Positions 12,101-26,219 of a DNA stretch of 64,000 bases are shown here, in pieces. The stretch comes from Nemertoderma westbladi (Eukaryota > Xenacoelomorpha > Nemertodermatida > Nemertodermatidae). The stretch's first letter is position 1, and every line of letters starts with the position of its first letter. The notes below the pieces were generated by a model. That model saw nothing but the letters and a program-made list of their open reading frames with translations. It did not search any database and had not been told where the DNA came from. The stretch lies in the NCBI GenBank assembly GCA_032718475.1, contig JAUCBJ010005141.1, positions 1-64,000 on the forward strand, given 5' to 3'. Position numbers and translations under genes: made by a program.

Positions 12101-15050
12101 GTTAAGGTCTCGGGTTCAGCTCTATTGATTTAACTTTAAACCGTTGGTTAAGGTGTAAGGTCTCGGGTTCAGTTCTATTGATTTAACTTTAAACCGTTGG
12201 TTAAGGTCTCGGGTTCAGCTCTATTGATTTAACTTTAAACCGTTGGTTAAGGTCTCTGGTTCAGCTCTATTGATTTAACTTTAAACCGTTGGTTAAGGTC
12301 TCGGGTTCAGCTCTATTAACTTTAAACCGTTGGTTAAGGTCTCGGGTTCAGCTCCATTGATTTAACTTTAAACCGTTGGTTAAGGTCTCGGGTTCAGCTC
12401 TATTGATTTAACTTTAAACCGTTGGTTAAGGTCTCGGGTTCAGCTCTATTGATTTAACTTTAAACCGTTGGTTAAGGTCTCGGATTCAGCTCTATTGATT
12501 TAACTTTAAACCGTTGGTTAAGGTCTCGGGTTCAGCTCTATTGATTTAACTTTAAACCGTTGGTTAAGGTCTCGGGTTCAGCCCTATTGGTTTAACTTTA
12601 AACCGTTGGTTAAGGTCTCGGGTTCAGCTCTATTGATTTAACTTTAAACCGTTGGTTAAGGTGTAAGGTCTCGGGTTCAGTTCTATTGATTTAACTTTAA
12701 ACCGTTGGTTAAGGTCTCGGGTTCAGCTCTATTGATTTAACTTTAAACCGTTGGTTAAGGTCTCTGGTTCAGCTCTATTGATTTAACTTTAAACCGTTGG
12801 TTAAGGTCTCGGGTTCAGCTCTATTAACTTTAAACCGTTGGTTAAGGTCTCGGGTTCAGCTCCATTGATTTAACTTTAAACCGTTGGTTAAGGTCTCGGG
12901 TTCAGCTCTATTGATTTAACTTTAAACCGTTGGTTAAGGTCTCGGGTTCAGCTCTATTGATTTAACTTTAAACCGTTGGTTAAGGTCTCGGATTCAGCTC
13001 TATTGATTTAACTTTAAACCGTTGGTTAAGGTCTCGGGTTCAGCTCTATTGATTTAACTTTAAACCGTTGGTTAAGGTCTCGGGTTCAGCTCTATTGATT
13101 TAACTTTAAACCGTTGGTTAAGGTCTCGGGTTCAGCTCTATTGATTTAACTTTAAACCGTTGGTTAAGGTCTCGGATTCAGCTCTATTGATTTAACTTTA
13201 AACCGTTGGTTAAGGTCTCGGGTTCAGCTCTATTGATTTAACTTTAAACCGTTGGTTAAGGTCTCGGGTTCAGCTCTATTGATTTAACTTTAAACCGTTG
13301 GTTAAGGTCTCGGGTTCAGCTCTATTGATTTAACTTTAAACCGTTGGTTAAGGTCTCGGATTCAGCTCTATTGATTTAACTTTAAACCGTTGGTTAAGGT
13401 CTCGGGTTCAGCTCTATTGATTTAACTTTAAACCGTTGGTTAAGGTCTCGGGTTCAGTTCTATTGATTTAACTTTAAACCGTTGGTTAAGGTCTCGGGTT
13501 CAGCTCTATTGATTTAACTTTAAACCGTTGGTTAAGGTGTCGGGTTCAGCTCTATTGATTTAACTTTAAACCGTTGGTTAAGGTCTCGGGTTCAGCCCTA
13601 TTGGTTTAACTTTAAACCATTGGTTAAGGTCTCGGGTTCAGCTCTATTGATTTAACTTTAAACCGTTGGTTAAGGTCTCGGGTTCAGCTCTATTGATTTA
13701 ACTTTAAACCGTTGGTTCAGCTCTATTGATTTAACTTTAAACCGTTGGTTAAGGTCTCGGGTTCAGCTCTATTGATTTAAATTTAAACCGTTGGTTAAGG
13801 TCTCGGGTTCAGCTCTATTGATTTAACTTTAAACCGTTGGTTAAGGTCTCGGGTTCAGCTCTATTGATTTAACTTTAAACCGTTGGTTAAGGTCTCGGGT
13901 TCAGCTCTATTGATTTAACTTTAAACCGTTGGTTAAGGTCTCGGGTTCAGCTCTATTGATTTAACTTTAAACCGTTGGTTAAGGTCTCGGGTTCAGCCCT
14001 ATTGGTTTAACTTTAAACCATTGGTTAAGGTCTCGGGTTCAGCTCTATTGATTTAACTTTTAAACCGTTGGTTAAGGTCTCGGGTTCAGCTCTATTGATT
14101 TAACTTTAAACCGTTGGTTCAGCTCTATTGATTTAACTTTAAACCGTTGGTTAAGGTCTCGGGTTCAGCTCTATTGATTTAACTTTAAACCGTTGGTTAA
14201 GGTCTCGGGTTCAGCTCTATTGATTTAACTTTAAACCGTTGGTTAAGGTCTCGGGTTCAGCTCTATTGATTTAACTTTAAACCGTTGGTTAAGGTCTCGG
14301 GTTCAGCTCTATTGATTTAACTTTAAACCGTTGGTTAAGGTCTCGGGTTCAGCTCTATTGATTTAACTTTAAACCGTTGGTTAAGGTCTCGGGTTCAGCT
14401 CTATTGATTTAACTTTAAACCGTTGGTTAAGGTCTCGGGTTCAGCCCTATTGGTTTAACTTTAAACCATTGGTTAAGGTCTCGGGTTCAGCTCTATTGAT
14501 TTAACTTTAAACCGTTGGTTAAGGTCTCGGGTTCAGCTCTATTGATTTAACTTTAAACCGTTGGTTCAGCTCTATTGATTTAACTTTAAACCGTTGGTTA
14601 AGGTCTCGGGTTCAGCTCTATTGATTTAACTTTAAACCGTTGGTTAAGGTCTCGGGTTCAGCTCTATTGATTTAACTTTAAACCGTTGGTTAAGGTCTCG
14701 GGTTCAGCTCTATTGATTTAACTTTAAACCGTTGGTTAAGGTCTCGGATTCAGCTCTATTGATTTAACTTTAAACCGTTGGTTAAGGTGTAAGGTCTCGG
14801 GTTCAGTTCTATTGATTTAACTTTAAACCGTTGGTTAAGGTCTCGGGTTCAGCTCTATTGATTTAACTTTAAACCGTTGGTTAAGGTCTCTGGTTCAGCT
14901 CTATTGATTTAACTTTAAACCGTTGGTTAAGGTCTCGGGTTCAGCTCTATTAACTTTAAACCGTTGGTTAAGGTCTCGGGTTCAGCTCCATTGATTTAAC
15001 TTTAAACCGTTGGTTAAGGTCTCGGGTTCAGCTCTATTGATTTAACTTTA
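6119..15050. repeat. 4.06-kb higher-order repeat inside the 46-bp satellite
   Basis: Diagnostic variants recur at a constant offset of about 4064 bases. The GGTCTCGGTTCAG unit lies at 6165 and 10229, the CATCTC unit at 6256 and 10320, and the GTGTAAGG insertion at about 8089 and 12153, and again at 8598 and 12660. CAGCCCTATTGG units lie at 6543, 6991, 7744, 8516, 9529 and 9931, against 10607, 11054, 11809, 12579, 13593 and 13994. A third, partial copy from about 14120 to 15050 matches about 11487-12415 at an offset of about 2634 (GTGTAAGG at 14787). This fits recent amplification of an 88-unit block. Confidence 0.85.
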
Positions 15051-18000
15051 AACCGTTGGTTAAGGTCTCTGGTTCAGCTCTATTGCTTTAACTTTAAACC
15101 GTTGGTTAAGGTCTCGGGTTCAGCTCTATTGATTTAACTTTAAACCGTTGGTTAAGGTCTCGGGTTCAGCTCTATTGATTTAACTTTAAACCGTTGGTTA
15201 AGGTCTCTGGTTCAGCTCTATTGGTTTAACTTTAAACCGATGGTTAAGGTCTTGGGTTCAGCTCTATTGATTTAACTTTAAACCGTTGGTTAAGGTCTCG
15301 GGTTCAGCTCTATTGATTTAACTTTAAACCGTTGGTTAAGGTCTCCGGTTCAGCTCTATTGATTTAACTTTAAACCGTTGGTTAAGGTCTTGGGTTCAGC
15401 TCTATTGATTTAACTTTAAACCGTTGGTTAAGGTCTCGGGTTCAGCTCTATTGATTTAACTTTAAACCGTTGGTTAAGGTCTCCGGTTCAGCTCTATTGA
15501 TGTAACTTTAAACCGTTGGTTAAGGTCTCGGGTTCAGCTCTATTGATTTAACTTTAAACCGTTGGTTAAGGTCTCGGGTTCAGCTCTATTAACTTTAAAC
15601 CGTTGGTTAAGGTCTCGGGTTCAGCTCCATTGATTTAACTTTAAACCGTTGGTTAAGGTCTCGGGTTCAGCTCTATTGATTTAACTTTAAACCGTTGGTT
15701 AAGGTCTCTGGTTCAGCTCTATTGATTTAACTTTAAACCGTTGGTTAAGGTCTCGGGTTCAGCTCTATTGATTTAACTTTAAACCGTTGGTTAAGGTCTC
15801 GGGTTCAGCTCTATTGATTTAACTTTAAACCGTTGGTTAAGGTCTCTGGTTCAGCTCTATTGATTTAACTTTAAACCGTTGGTTAAGGTCTCGGGTTCAG
15901 CTCTATTGATTTAACTTTAAACCGTTGGTTAAGGTCTCTGGTTCAGCTCTATTGATTTAACTTTAAACCGTTGGTTAAGGTCTCGGGTTCAGCTCTATTG
16001 ATTTAACTTTAAACCGTTGGTTAAGGTCTCTGGTTCAGCTCTATTGATTTAACTTTAAACCGTTGGTTAAGGTCTCGGGTTCAGCTCTATTGATTTAACT
16101 TTAAACCGTTGGTTAAGGTCTCTGGTTCAGCTCTATTGATTTAACTTTAAACCGTTGGTTAAGGTCTCGGGTTCAGCTCTATTGATTTAACTTTAAACCG
16201 TTGGTTAAGGTCTCGGGTTCAGCTCTATTGATTTAACTTTAAACCGTTGGTTAAGGTCTCCGGTTCAGCTCTATTGATTTAACTTTAAACCGTTGGTTAA
16301 GGTCTTGGGTTCAGCTCTATTGATTTAACTTTAAACCGTTGGTTAAGGTCTCGGGTTCAGCTCTATTGATTTAACTTTAAACCGTTGGTTAAGGTCTCGG
16401 GTTCAGCTCTATTGATGTAACTTTAAACCGTTGGTTAAGGTCTCGGGTTCAGCTCTATTGATTTAACTTTAAACCGTTGGTTAAGGTCTCGGGTTCAGCT
16501 CTATTGATTTAACTTTAAACCGTTGGTTAAGGTCTCTGGTTCAGCTCTATTGATTTAACTTTAAACCGTTGGTTAAGGTCTCGGGTTCAGCTCTATTGAT
16601 TTAACTTTAAACCGTTGGTTAAGGTCTCGGGTTCAGCTCTATTGATTTAACTTTAAACCGTTGGTTAAGGTCTCGGGTTCAGCTCTATTGATTTAACTTT
16701 AAACCGTTGGTTAAGGTCTCGGGTTCAGCTCTATTGATTTAACTTTAAACCGTTGGTTAAGGTCTCCGGTTCAGCTCTATTGATGTAACTTTAAACCGTT
16801 GGTTAAGGTCTCGGGTTCAGCTCTATTGATTTAACTTTAAACCGTTGGTTAAGGTCTCGGGTTCAGCTCTATTAACTTTAAACCGTTGGTTAAGGTCTCG
16901 GGTTCAGCTCCATTGATTTAACTTTAAACCGTTGGTTAAGGTCTCGGGTTCAGCTCTATTGATTTAACTTTAAACCGTTGGTTAAGGTCTCGGGTTCAGC
17001 TCTATTGATTTAACTTTAAACCGTTGGTTAAGGTCTCGGGTTCAGCTCTATTGATTTAACTTTAAACCGTTGGTTAAGGTCTCGGGTTCAGCTCTATTGA
17101 TTTAACTTTAAACCGTTGGTTAAGGTCTCTGGTTCAGCTCTATTGATTTAACTTTAAACCGTTGGTTATGGTCTCGGGTTCAGCTCTATTGATTTAACTT
17201 TAAACCGTTGGTTAAGGTCTCTGGTTCAGCTCTATTGATTTAACTTTAAACCGTTGGTTAAGGTCTCGGGTTCAGCTCTATTGATTTAACTTTAAACCGT
17301 TGGTTAAGGTCTCTGGTTCAGCTCTATTGATTTAACTTTAAACCGTTGGTTAAAGTCTCGGGTTCAGCTCTATTGATTTAACTTTAAACCGTTGGTTAAG
17401 GTCTCGGGTTCAGCTCTATTGATTTAACTTTAAACCGTTGGTTAAAGTCTCGGGTTCAGCTCTATTGATTTAACTTTAAACCGTTGGTTAAGGTCTCTGG
17501 TTCAGCTCTATTGATTTAACTTTAAACCGTTGGTTATGGTCTCTGGTTCAGCTCTATTGATTTAACTTTAAACCGTTGGTTAAGGTGTCGGGTTCAGCTC
17601 TATTGATTTAACTTTAAACCGTTGGTTAAGGTCTCTGGTTCAGCTCTATTGATTTAACTTTAAACCGTTGGTTAAAGTCTCGGGTTCAGCTCTATTGATT
17701 TAACTTTAAACCGTTGGTTAAGGTCTCGGGTTCAGCTCTATTGATTTAACTTTAAACCGTTGGTTAAGGTCTCGGGTTCAGCTCTATTGATTTAACTTTA
17801 AACCGTTGGTTAAGGTCTCTGGTTCAGCTCTATTGATTTAACTTTAAACCGTTGGTTATGGTCTCGGGTTCAGCTCTATTGATTTAACTTTAAACCGTTG
17901 GTTAAGGTCTCGGGTTCAGCTCTATTGATTTAACTTTAAACCGTTGGTTAAAGTCTCGGGTTCAGCTCTATTGATTTAACTTTAAACCGTTGGTTAAGGT

Positions 18001-18859
18001 CTCGGGTTCAGCTCTATTGATTTAACTTTAAACCGTTGGTTAAAGTCTCGGGTTCAGCTCTATTGATTTAACTTTAAACCGTTGGTTAAGGTCTCGGGTT
18101 CAGCTCTATTGGTTTAACTTTAAACCATTGGTTAAGGTCTCGGGTTCAGCTCTATTGATTTAACTTTAAACCGTTGGTTAAGGTCTCGGGTTCAGCTCTA
18201 TTGATTTAACTTTAAACCGTTGGTTAAGGTCTCGGGTTCAGCTCTATTGATTTAACTTTAAACCGTTGGTTAAGGTCTCGGGTTCAGCTCTATTGATTTA
18301 ACTTTAAACCGTTGGTTAAGGTCTCGGGTTCAGCTCTATTGATTTAACTTTAAACCGTTGGTTAAAGTCTCGGGTTCAGCTCTATTGATTTAACTTTAAA
18401 CCGTTGGTTAAGGTCTCGGGTTCAGCTCTATTGATTTAACTTTAAACCATTGGTTAAGGTCTCGGGTTCAGCTCTATTGATTTAACTTTAAACCGTTGGT
18501 TAAGGTCTCGGGTTCAGCTCTATTGATTTAACTTTAAACCGTTGGTTAAGGTCTAGGGTTCAGCTCTATTGATTTAACTTTAAACCTTTGGTTAAGGACT
18601 CGGGTTCAGCTCTATTGATTTAACTTTAAACCGTTGGTTAAGGTCTCGGGTTCAGCTCTATTGATTTAACTTTAAACCGTTGGTTAAGGTCTCGGGTTCA
18701 GCTCTATTGATTTAACTTCTAACCTTTTGGTTAAGGTCTCGGGTTCAGCCCTTTTGATTTAACTTTAAACCGTTGGTTAAGGTCTCGGGTTCAGCTCTAT
18801 TGATTTAACTTTAAACCGTTGGTTAAGGTCTAGGGTTCAGCTCTATTGATTTAACTTTA

Positions 18860-19140
18860 AACCGTTGGTTAAGGTCTCGGGTTCAGCTCTATTGATTTAA
18901 CTTTAAAGTTCTATTGATTTAACCTTAAACCGTTGGTTAAGGTCTCGGGTTCAGCTCTATTGATTTAACTTTAAAGTTCTATTGATTTAACCTTAAACCG
19001 TTGGTTAAGGTCTCGGGTTCAGCTCTATTGATTTAACTTTAAAGTTCTATTGATTTAACCTTAAACCGTTGGTTAAGGTCTCGGGTTCAGCTCTATTGAT
19101 TTAACTTTAAAGTTCTATTGATTTAACTTTAAACCGTTGG
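18860..19140. repeat. Four copies of a 68-bp composite satellite unit
   Basis: An extra block AGTTCTATTGATTTAAC is inserted after AACTTTAA, giving a 68-bp unit with GTTCT landmarks at about 18908, 18976, 19044 and 19112. I noticed it nowhere else in the array, so it is a local secondary amplification. Confidence 0.75.
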
Positions 19141-20509
19141 TTAAGGTCTCGGGTTCAGCTCTATTGATTTAACTTTAAACCGTTGGTTAAGGTCTCGGGT
19201 TCAGCTCTATTGATTTAACTTCTAACCTTTTGGTTAAGGTCTCGGGTTCAGCTCTATTGATTTAACTTTAAACCGTTGGTTAAGGTCTCGGGTTCAGCTC
19301 TATTGATTTAACTTTAAACCGTTGGTTAAGGTCTCGGGTTCAGCTCTATTGATTTAACTTTAAACCGTTGGTTAAGGTCTCGGGTTCAGCTCTATTGATT
19401 TAACTTCTAACCTTTTGGTTAAGGTCTCGGGTTCAGCTCTATTGATTTAACTTTAAACCTTTTGGTTAAGGTCTCGGGTTCAGCTCCATTGATTTAACTT
19501 TAAACCGTTGGTTAAGGTCTCGGGTTCAGCTCTATTGATTTAACTTTAAACCGTTGGTTAAGGTCTCGGGTTCAGCTCTATTGATTTAACTTTAAACCGT
19601 TGGTTAAGGTCTCGGGTTCAGCTCTATTGATTTAACTTTAAACCGTTGCTTATGGTCTCGGGTTCAGCTCTATTGATTTAACTTTAAACCGTTGGTTAAG
19701 GTCTCGGGTTCAGCTCTATTTATTTAACTTTAAACCGTTGATTAAGGTCTCGGATTCAGCCCTATTGATTTAACTTTAAACCGTTGGTTAAGGTCTCGGG
19801 TTCAGCTCTATTGATTTAACTTTAAACCGTTGCTTAAGGTCTCGGGTTCAGCTCTATTGATTTAACTTTAAACCGTTGGTTAAGGTCTCGGGATCAGCTC
19901 TATTGATTTAACTTTAAACCTTTGGTTAAGGTCTCGGGTTCAGCTCTATTGATTTAACTTTAAACCGTTGGTTAAGGTCTCGGGTTCAGCTCTATTGATT
20001 TAACTTTAAACCGTTGGTTAAGGTCTCGGGTTCAGCTCTATTGATTTAACTTTAAACCGTTGGTTAAGGTCTCGGGTTCAGCTCTATTGATTTAACTTTA
20101 AACCGTTGGTTAAGGTCTCGGGTTCAGCTCTATTGATTTAACTTTAAACCGTTGGTTAAGGTCTCGGGTTCAGTTCTATTGATTTAACTTTAAACCTTTT
20201 GGTTAAGGTCTCGGGTTCAGCTCTATTGATTTAACTTTAAACCGTTGGTTAAGGTCTCGGGTTCAGCTCTATTGATTTAACTTTAAACCTTTGGTTAAGG
20301 TCTCGGGTTCAGTTCTATTGATTTAACTTTAAACCGTTGGTTAAGGTCTCGGGTTCAGCTCTATTGATTTAACTTTAAACCGTTGGTTAAGGTCTCGGGT
20401 TCAGCTCTATTTATTTAACTTTAAACCGTTGGTTAAGGTCTCGGGTTCAGCTCTATTGATTTAACTTTAAACCGTTGGTTAAGGTCTCGGGTTCAGCTCT
20501 ATTAACTTT

Positions 20510-23500
20510 AAACCGTTGGTTAAGGTCTCGGGTTCAGCTCTATTGATTTAACTTTAACCCTTTTGGTTAAGGTCTCGGGTTCAGCTCTATTGATTTAACT
20601 TTAAACCGTTGGTTAAGGTCTCGGGTTCAGCTCTATTGATTTAACTTTAAACCGTTGGTTAAAGTCTCGGGTTCAGCTCTATTGATTTAACTTTAAACCG
20701 TTGGTTAAGGTCTCGGGTTCAGCTCTATTGATTTAACTTTAAACCGTTGGTTAAGGTCTCGGGTTCAGCTCTATTGATTTAACTTTAAACCGTTGGTTAA
20801 GGTCTCGGGTTCAGCTCTATTGATTTAACTTTAAACCGTTGGTTAAGGTCTCGGGTTCAGCTCTATTGATTTAACTTTAAACCGTTGGTTAAGGTCTCGG
20901 GTTCAGCTCTATTGATTTAACTTTAAACCGTTGGTTAAGGTCTCGGGTTCAGCTCTATTGATTTAACTTTAAACCGTTGGTCAAGGTCTCGGGTTCAGCC
21001 CTATTGATTTAACTTTAAACCGTTGGTTAAGGTCTCGGGTTCAGCTCTATTGATTTAACTTTAAACGGTTGGTTAAGGTCTCGGGTTCAGCTCTATTGAT
21101 TTAACTTTAAACCGTTGGTTAAGGTCTCGGGTTCAGCTCTATTGATTTGACTTTAAACCGTTGGTTAAGGTTTCGGGTTCAGCTCTATTGATTTAACTTT
21201 AAACCGTTGGTTAAGGTCTCGGGTTCAGCTCTATTAACTTTAAGCGGTTGGTTAAGGTCTCGGGTTCAGCTCTATTGATTTAACTTTAAACCGTTGGTTA
21301 AGGTCTCGGGTTCAGCTCTATTGATTTAACTTTAAACCGTTTGGTTAAGGTCTCGGGTTCAGCCCTTTTGATTTAACTTTAAACCGTTGGTTAAGGTCTC
21401 GGGTTCAGCTCTATTGATTTAACTTTAAACCGTTGGTTAAGGTCTTGGGTTCAGCCCTATTGATTTAACTTTAAACCGTTGGTTAAGGTCTCGGATTCAG
21501 CTCTATTGATTTAACTTTATACCGTTGGTTAAGGTCTCGGGTTCAGCTCTATTGATTTAACTTTAAACCGTTGGTTAAAGTCTCGGGTTCAGCTCTATTG
21601 ATTTAACTTTAAACCGTTGGTTAAGGTCTCGGGTTCAGCTCTATTGATTTAACTTTAAACCGTTGGTTAAGGTCTCGGGTTCAGCCCTATTGATTTAACT
21701 TTAAACCGTTGGTTAAAGTCTCGGGTTCAGCTCTATTGATTTAACTTTAAACCGTTGGTTAAGGTCTCGGGTTCAGCTCTATTGATTTAACTTTAAACCG
21801 TTGGTTAAGGTCTCGGGTTCAGCTCTATTGATTTAACTTTAAACCGTTGGTTAAGGTCTCGGGTTCAGCTCTATTGATTTAACTTTAAACCGTTGGTTAA
21901 GGTCTCGGGTTCAGCTCTATTGATTTAACTTTAAACCGTTGGTTAAGGTCTCGGGTTCAGCTCTATTAACTTTAAACCGTTGGTTAAGGTCTCGGGTTCA
22001 GCTCTATTGATTTAACTTTAAACCTTTTGGTTAAGGTCTCGGGTTCAGCTCTATTGATTTAACTTTAAACCGTTGGTTAAGGTCTCGGGTTCAGCTCTAT
22101 TGATTTAACTTTAAACCGTTTGTTAAGGTCTCGGGTTCAGTTCTATTGATTTAACTTTAAACCGTTGGTTAAGGTCTCGGGTTCAGCTCTATTGATTTAA
22201 CTTTAAACCGTTGGTTAAGGTCTCGGGTTCAGCTCTATTGATTTAACTTTAAACCGTTGGTTAAGGTCTCGGGTTCAGCTCTATTGATTTAACTTTAAAC
22301 CGTTGGTTAAGGTCTCGGGTTCAGCTCTATTGATTTAACTTTAAACCGTTGGTTAAGGTCTCGGGTTCAGCTCTATTAACTTTAAACCGTTGGTTAAGGT
22401 CTCGGGTTCAGCTCTATTGATTTAACTTTAACCCTTTTGGTTAAGGTCTCGGGTTCAGCTCTATTGATTTAACTTTAAACCGTTGGTTAAGGTCTCGGGT
22501 TCAGCTCTATTGATTTAACTTTAAACCGTTGGTTAAAGTCTCGGGTTCAGCTCTATTGATTTAACTTTAAACCGTTGGTTAAGGTCTCGGGTTCAGCTCT
22601 ATTGATTTAACTTTAAACCGTTGGTTAAGGTCTCGGGTTCAGCTCTATTGATTTAACTTTAAACCGTTGGTTAAGGTCTCGGGTTCAGCTCTATTGATTT
22701 AACTTTAAACCGTTGGTTAAGGTCTCGGGTTCAGCTCTATTGATTTAACTTTAAACCGTTGGTTAAGGTCTCGGGTTCAGCTCTATTGATTTAACTTTAA
22801 ACCGTTGGTTAAGGTCTCGGGTTCAGCTCTATTGATTTAACTTTAAACCGTTGGTCAAGGTCTCGGGTTCAGCCCTATTGATTTAACTTTAAACCGTTGG
22901 TTAAGGTCTCGGGTTCAGCTCTATTGATTTAACTTTAAACGGTTGGTTAAGGTCTCGGGTTCAGCTCTATTGATTTAACTTTAAACCGTTGGTTAAGGTC
23001 TCGGGTTCAGCTCTATTGATTTGACTTTAAACCGTTGGTTAAGGTTTCGGGTTCAGCTCTATTGATTTAACTTTAAACCGTTGGTTAAGGTCTCGGGTTC
23101 AGCTCTATTAACTTTAAGCGGTTGGTTAAGGTCTCGGGTTCAGCTCTATTGATTTAACTTTAAACCGTTGGTTAAGGTCTCGGGTTCAGCTCTATTGATT
23201 TAACTTTAAACGTTTGGTTAAGGTCTCGGGTTCAGCCCTTTTGATTTAACTTTAAACCGTTGGTTAAGGTCTCGGGTTCAGCTCTATTGATTTAACTTTA
23301 AACCGTTGGTTAAGGTCTTGGGTTCAGCCCTATTGATTTAACTTTAAACCGTTGGTTAAGGTCTCGGATTCAGCTCTATTGATTTAACTTTATACCGTTG
23401 GTTAAGGTCTCGGGTTCAGCTCTATTGATTTAACTTTAAACCGTTGGTTAAAGTCTCGGGTTCAGCTCTATTGATTTAACTTTAAACCGTTGGTTAAGGT

Positions 23501-24180
23501 CTCGGGTTCAGCTCTATTGATTTAACTTTAAACCGTTGGTTCAGGTCTCGGGTTCAGCTCTATTGATTTAACTTTAAACCGTTGGTTAAGGTCTCGGGTT
23601 CAGCCCTATTGATTTAACTTTAAACCGTTGGTTAAAGTCTCGGGTTCAGCTCTATTGATTTAACTTTAAACCGTTGGTTAAGGTCTCGGGTTCAGCTCTA
23701 TTGATTTAACTTTAAACCGTTGGTTAAGGTCTCGGGTTCAGCTCTATTGATTTAACTTTAAACCGTTGGTTAAGGTCTCGGGTTCAGCTCTATTGATTTA
23801 ACTTTAAACCGTTGGTTAAGGTCTCGGGTTCAGCTCTATTGATTTAACTTTAAACCGTTGGTTAAGGTCTCGGGTTCAGCTCTATTAACTTTAAACCGTT
23901 GGTTAAGGTCTCGGGTTCAGCTCTATTGATTTAACTTTAAACCTTTTGGTTAAGGTCTCGGGTTCAGCTCTATTGATTTAACTTTAAACCGTTGGTTAAG
24001 GTCTCGGGTTCAGCTCTATTGATTTAACTTTAAACCGTTGGTTAAAGTCTCGGGTTCAGCTCTATTGATTTAACTTTAAACCGTTGGTTAAGGTCTCGGG
24101 TTCAGCTCTATTGATTTAACTTTAAACCGTTGGTTAATGTTTCGGGTTCAGCTCTATTGATTTAACTTTAAACCGTTTGT
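20510..24180. repeat. 1.87-kb higher-order repeat inside the 46-bp satellite
   Basis: Rare variants pair at an offset of about 1874 bases: TTAACCCTTTTGG at 20555 and 22429; GGTCAAGG at about 20980 and 22854; AAACGGTTGG at 21064 and 22938; TTTGACTTTAAACC with GGTTTCGGG at about 21147 and 23021; TTTATACCG at 21517 and 23390. Two tandem copies of about 41 units are implied. Confidence 0.85.
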
Positions 24181-26219
24181 TAAGGTCTCGGGTTCAGTTC
24201 TATTGATTTAACTTTAAACCGTTGGTTAAGGTCTCGGGTTCAGCTCTATTGATTTAACTTTAAACCGGTGGTTAAGGTCTCGGGTTCAGCTCTATTGATT
24301 TAACTTTAAACCGTTGGTTAAGGTCTCGGGTTCAGTTCTATTGATTTAACTTTAAACCGTTGGTTAAGGTCTCGGGTTCAGCTCTATTGATTTAACTTTA
24401 AACCGTTGGTTAAGGTCTCGGGTTCAGCTCTATTGATTTATCTTTAAACCGTTGGTTAAGGTCTCTGGTTCAGCTCTATTGATTTAACTTTAAACCGTTG
24501 GTTAAGGTCTCGGGTTCAGCTCTATTGATTTAACTTTAAACCGTTGGTTAAGGTCTTGGGTTCAGCTCTATTGATTTAACTTTAAACCGTTGGTTAAGGT
24601 CTCGGGTTCAGCCCTATTGATTTAACTTTAAACCGTTGGTTAAGGTCTCGGGTTCAGCTCTATTGATTTAACTTTAAACCGTTGGTTAAGGTCTCGGGTT
24701 CAGCTCTATTGATTTAACTTTAAACCGTTGGTTAAGGTCTCGGGTTCAGCTCTATTGATTTAACTTTAAAGCTTGGTTAAGGTCTCGGGTTCAGCCCTAT
24801 TGATCTAACTTTAAACCGTTGGTTAAGGTCTCGGGATCAGCTCTATTGATTTAACTTTAAACCGTTGGTTAAGGTCTCGGGTTCAGCTCTATTGATTTAA
24901 CTTTAAACCGTTGGTTAAGGTCTCGGGTTCAGCTCTATTGATTTAACTTTAAACCGTTGGTTAAGGTCTCGGGTTCAGCTCTATTGATTTAACTTTAAAG
25001 CTTGGTTAAGGTCTCGGGTTCAGCCCTATTGATCTAACTTTAAACCGTTGGTTAAGGTCTCGGGTTCAGCTCTATTGATTTAACTTTAAACCGTTGGTTA
25101 AGGTCTCGGGTTCAGCTCTATTGATTTAACTTTAAACCGTTGGTTAAGGTCTCGGGTTCAGCTCTATTGATTTAACTTTAAAGCTTGGTTAAGGTCTCGG
25201 GTTCAGCCCTATTGATCTAACTTTAAACCGTTGGTTAAGGTCTCGGGTTCAGCTCTATTGATTTAACTTTAAACCGTTGGTTAAGGTCTCGGGTTCAGCA
25301 CTATTGATTTAACTTTAAACCATTGGTTAAGGTCTCGGGTTCAGCTCTATTGATTTAACTTTAAACCGTTGGTTAAGGTCTCGGCTTCAGCTCTATTGAT
25401 TTAACTTTAAACTTTTTGGTTAAGGTCTCGGGTTCAGCTCTATTGATTTAACTTTAAACCGTTGGTTATGGTCTCGGGTTCAGCCCTATTGATTTAACTT
25501 TAAACCGTTGGTTAAGGTCTCGGCTTCAGCTCTATTGATTTAACTTTAAACTTTTTGGTTAAGGTCTCGGGTTCAGCTCTATTGATTTAACTTTAAACCG
25601 TTGGTTAAGGTCTCGGGTTCAGCCCTATTGATTTAACTTTAAACCGTTGGTTAAGGTCTCGGCTTCAGCTCTATTGATTTAACTTTAAACTTTTTGGTTA
25701 AGGTCTCGGGTTCAGCTCTATTGATTTAACTTTAAACCGTTGGTTATGGTCTCGGGTTCAGCCCTATTGATTTAACTTTAAACCGTTGGTTAAGGTCTCG
25801 GCTTCAGCTCTATTGATTTAACTTTAAACTTTTTGGTTAAGGTCTCGGGTTCAGCTCTATTGATTTAACTTTAAACCGTTGGTTAAGGTCTCGGCTTCAG
25901 CTCTATTGATTTAACTTTAAACTTTTTGGTTAAGGTCTCGGGTTCAGCTCTATTGATTTAACTTTAAACCGTTGGTTAAAGTCTCGGGTTCAGCTCTATT
26001 GATTTAACTTTAAACCGTTGGTTAAGGTCTCGGGTTCAGCTCTATTGATTTAACTTTAAACCGTTGGTTAAGGTCTCGAGTTCAGCTCTATTGATTTAAC
26101 TTTAAACCGTTGGTTATGGTCTCGGGTTCAGCCCTATTGATTTAACTTTAAACCGTTGGTTAAGGTCTCGGGTTCAGCCCTATTGATTTAACTTTAAACC
26201 GTTGGTTAAGGTCTCGGGT

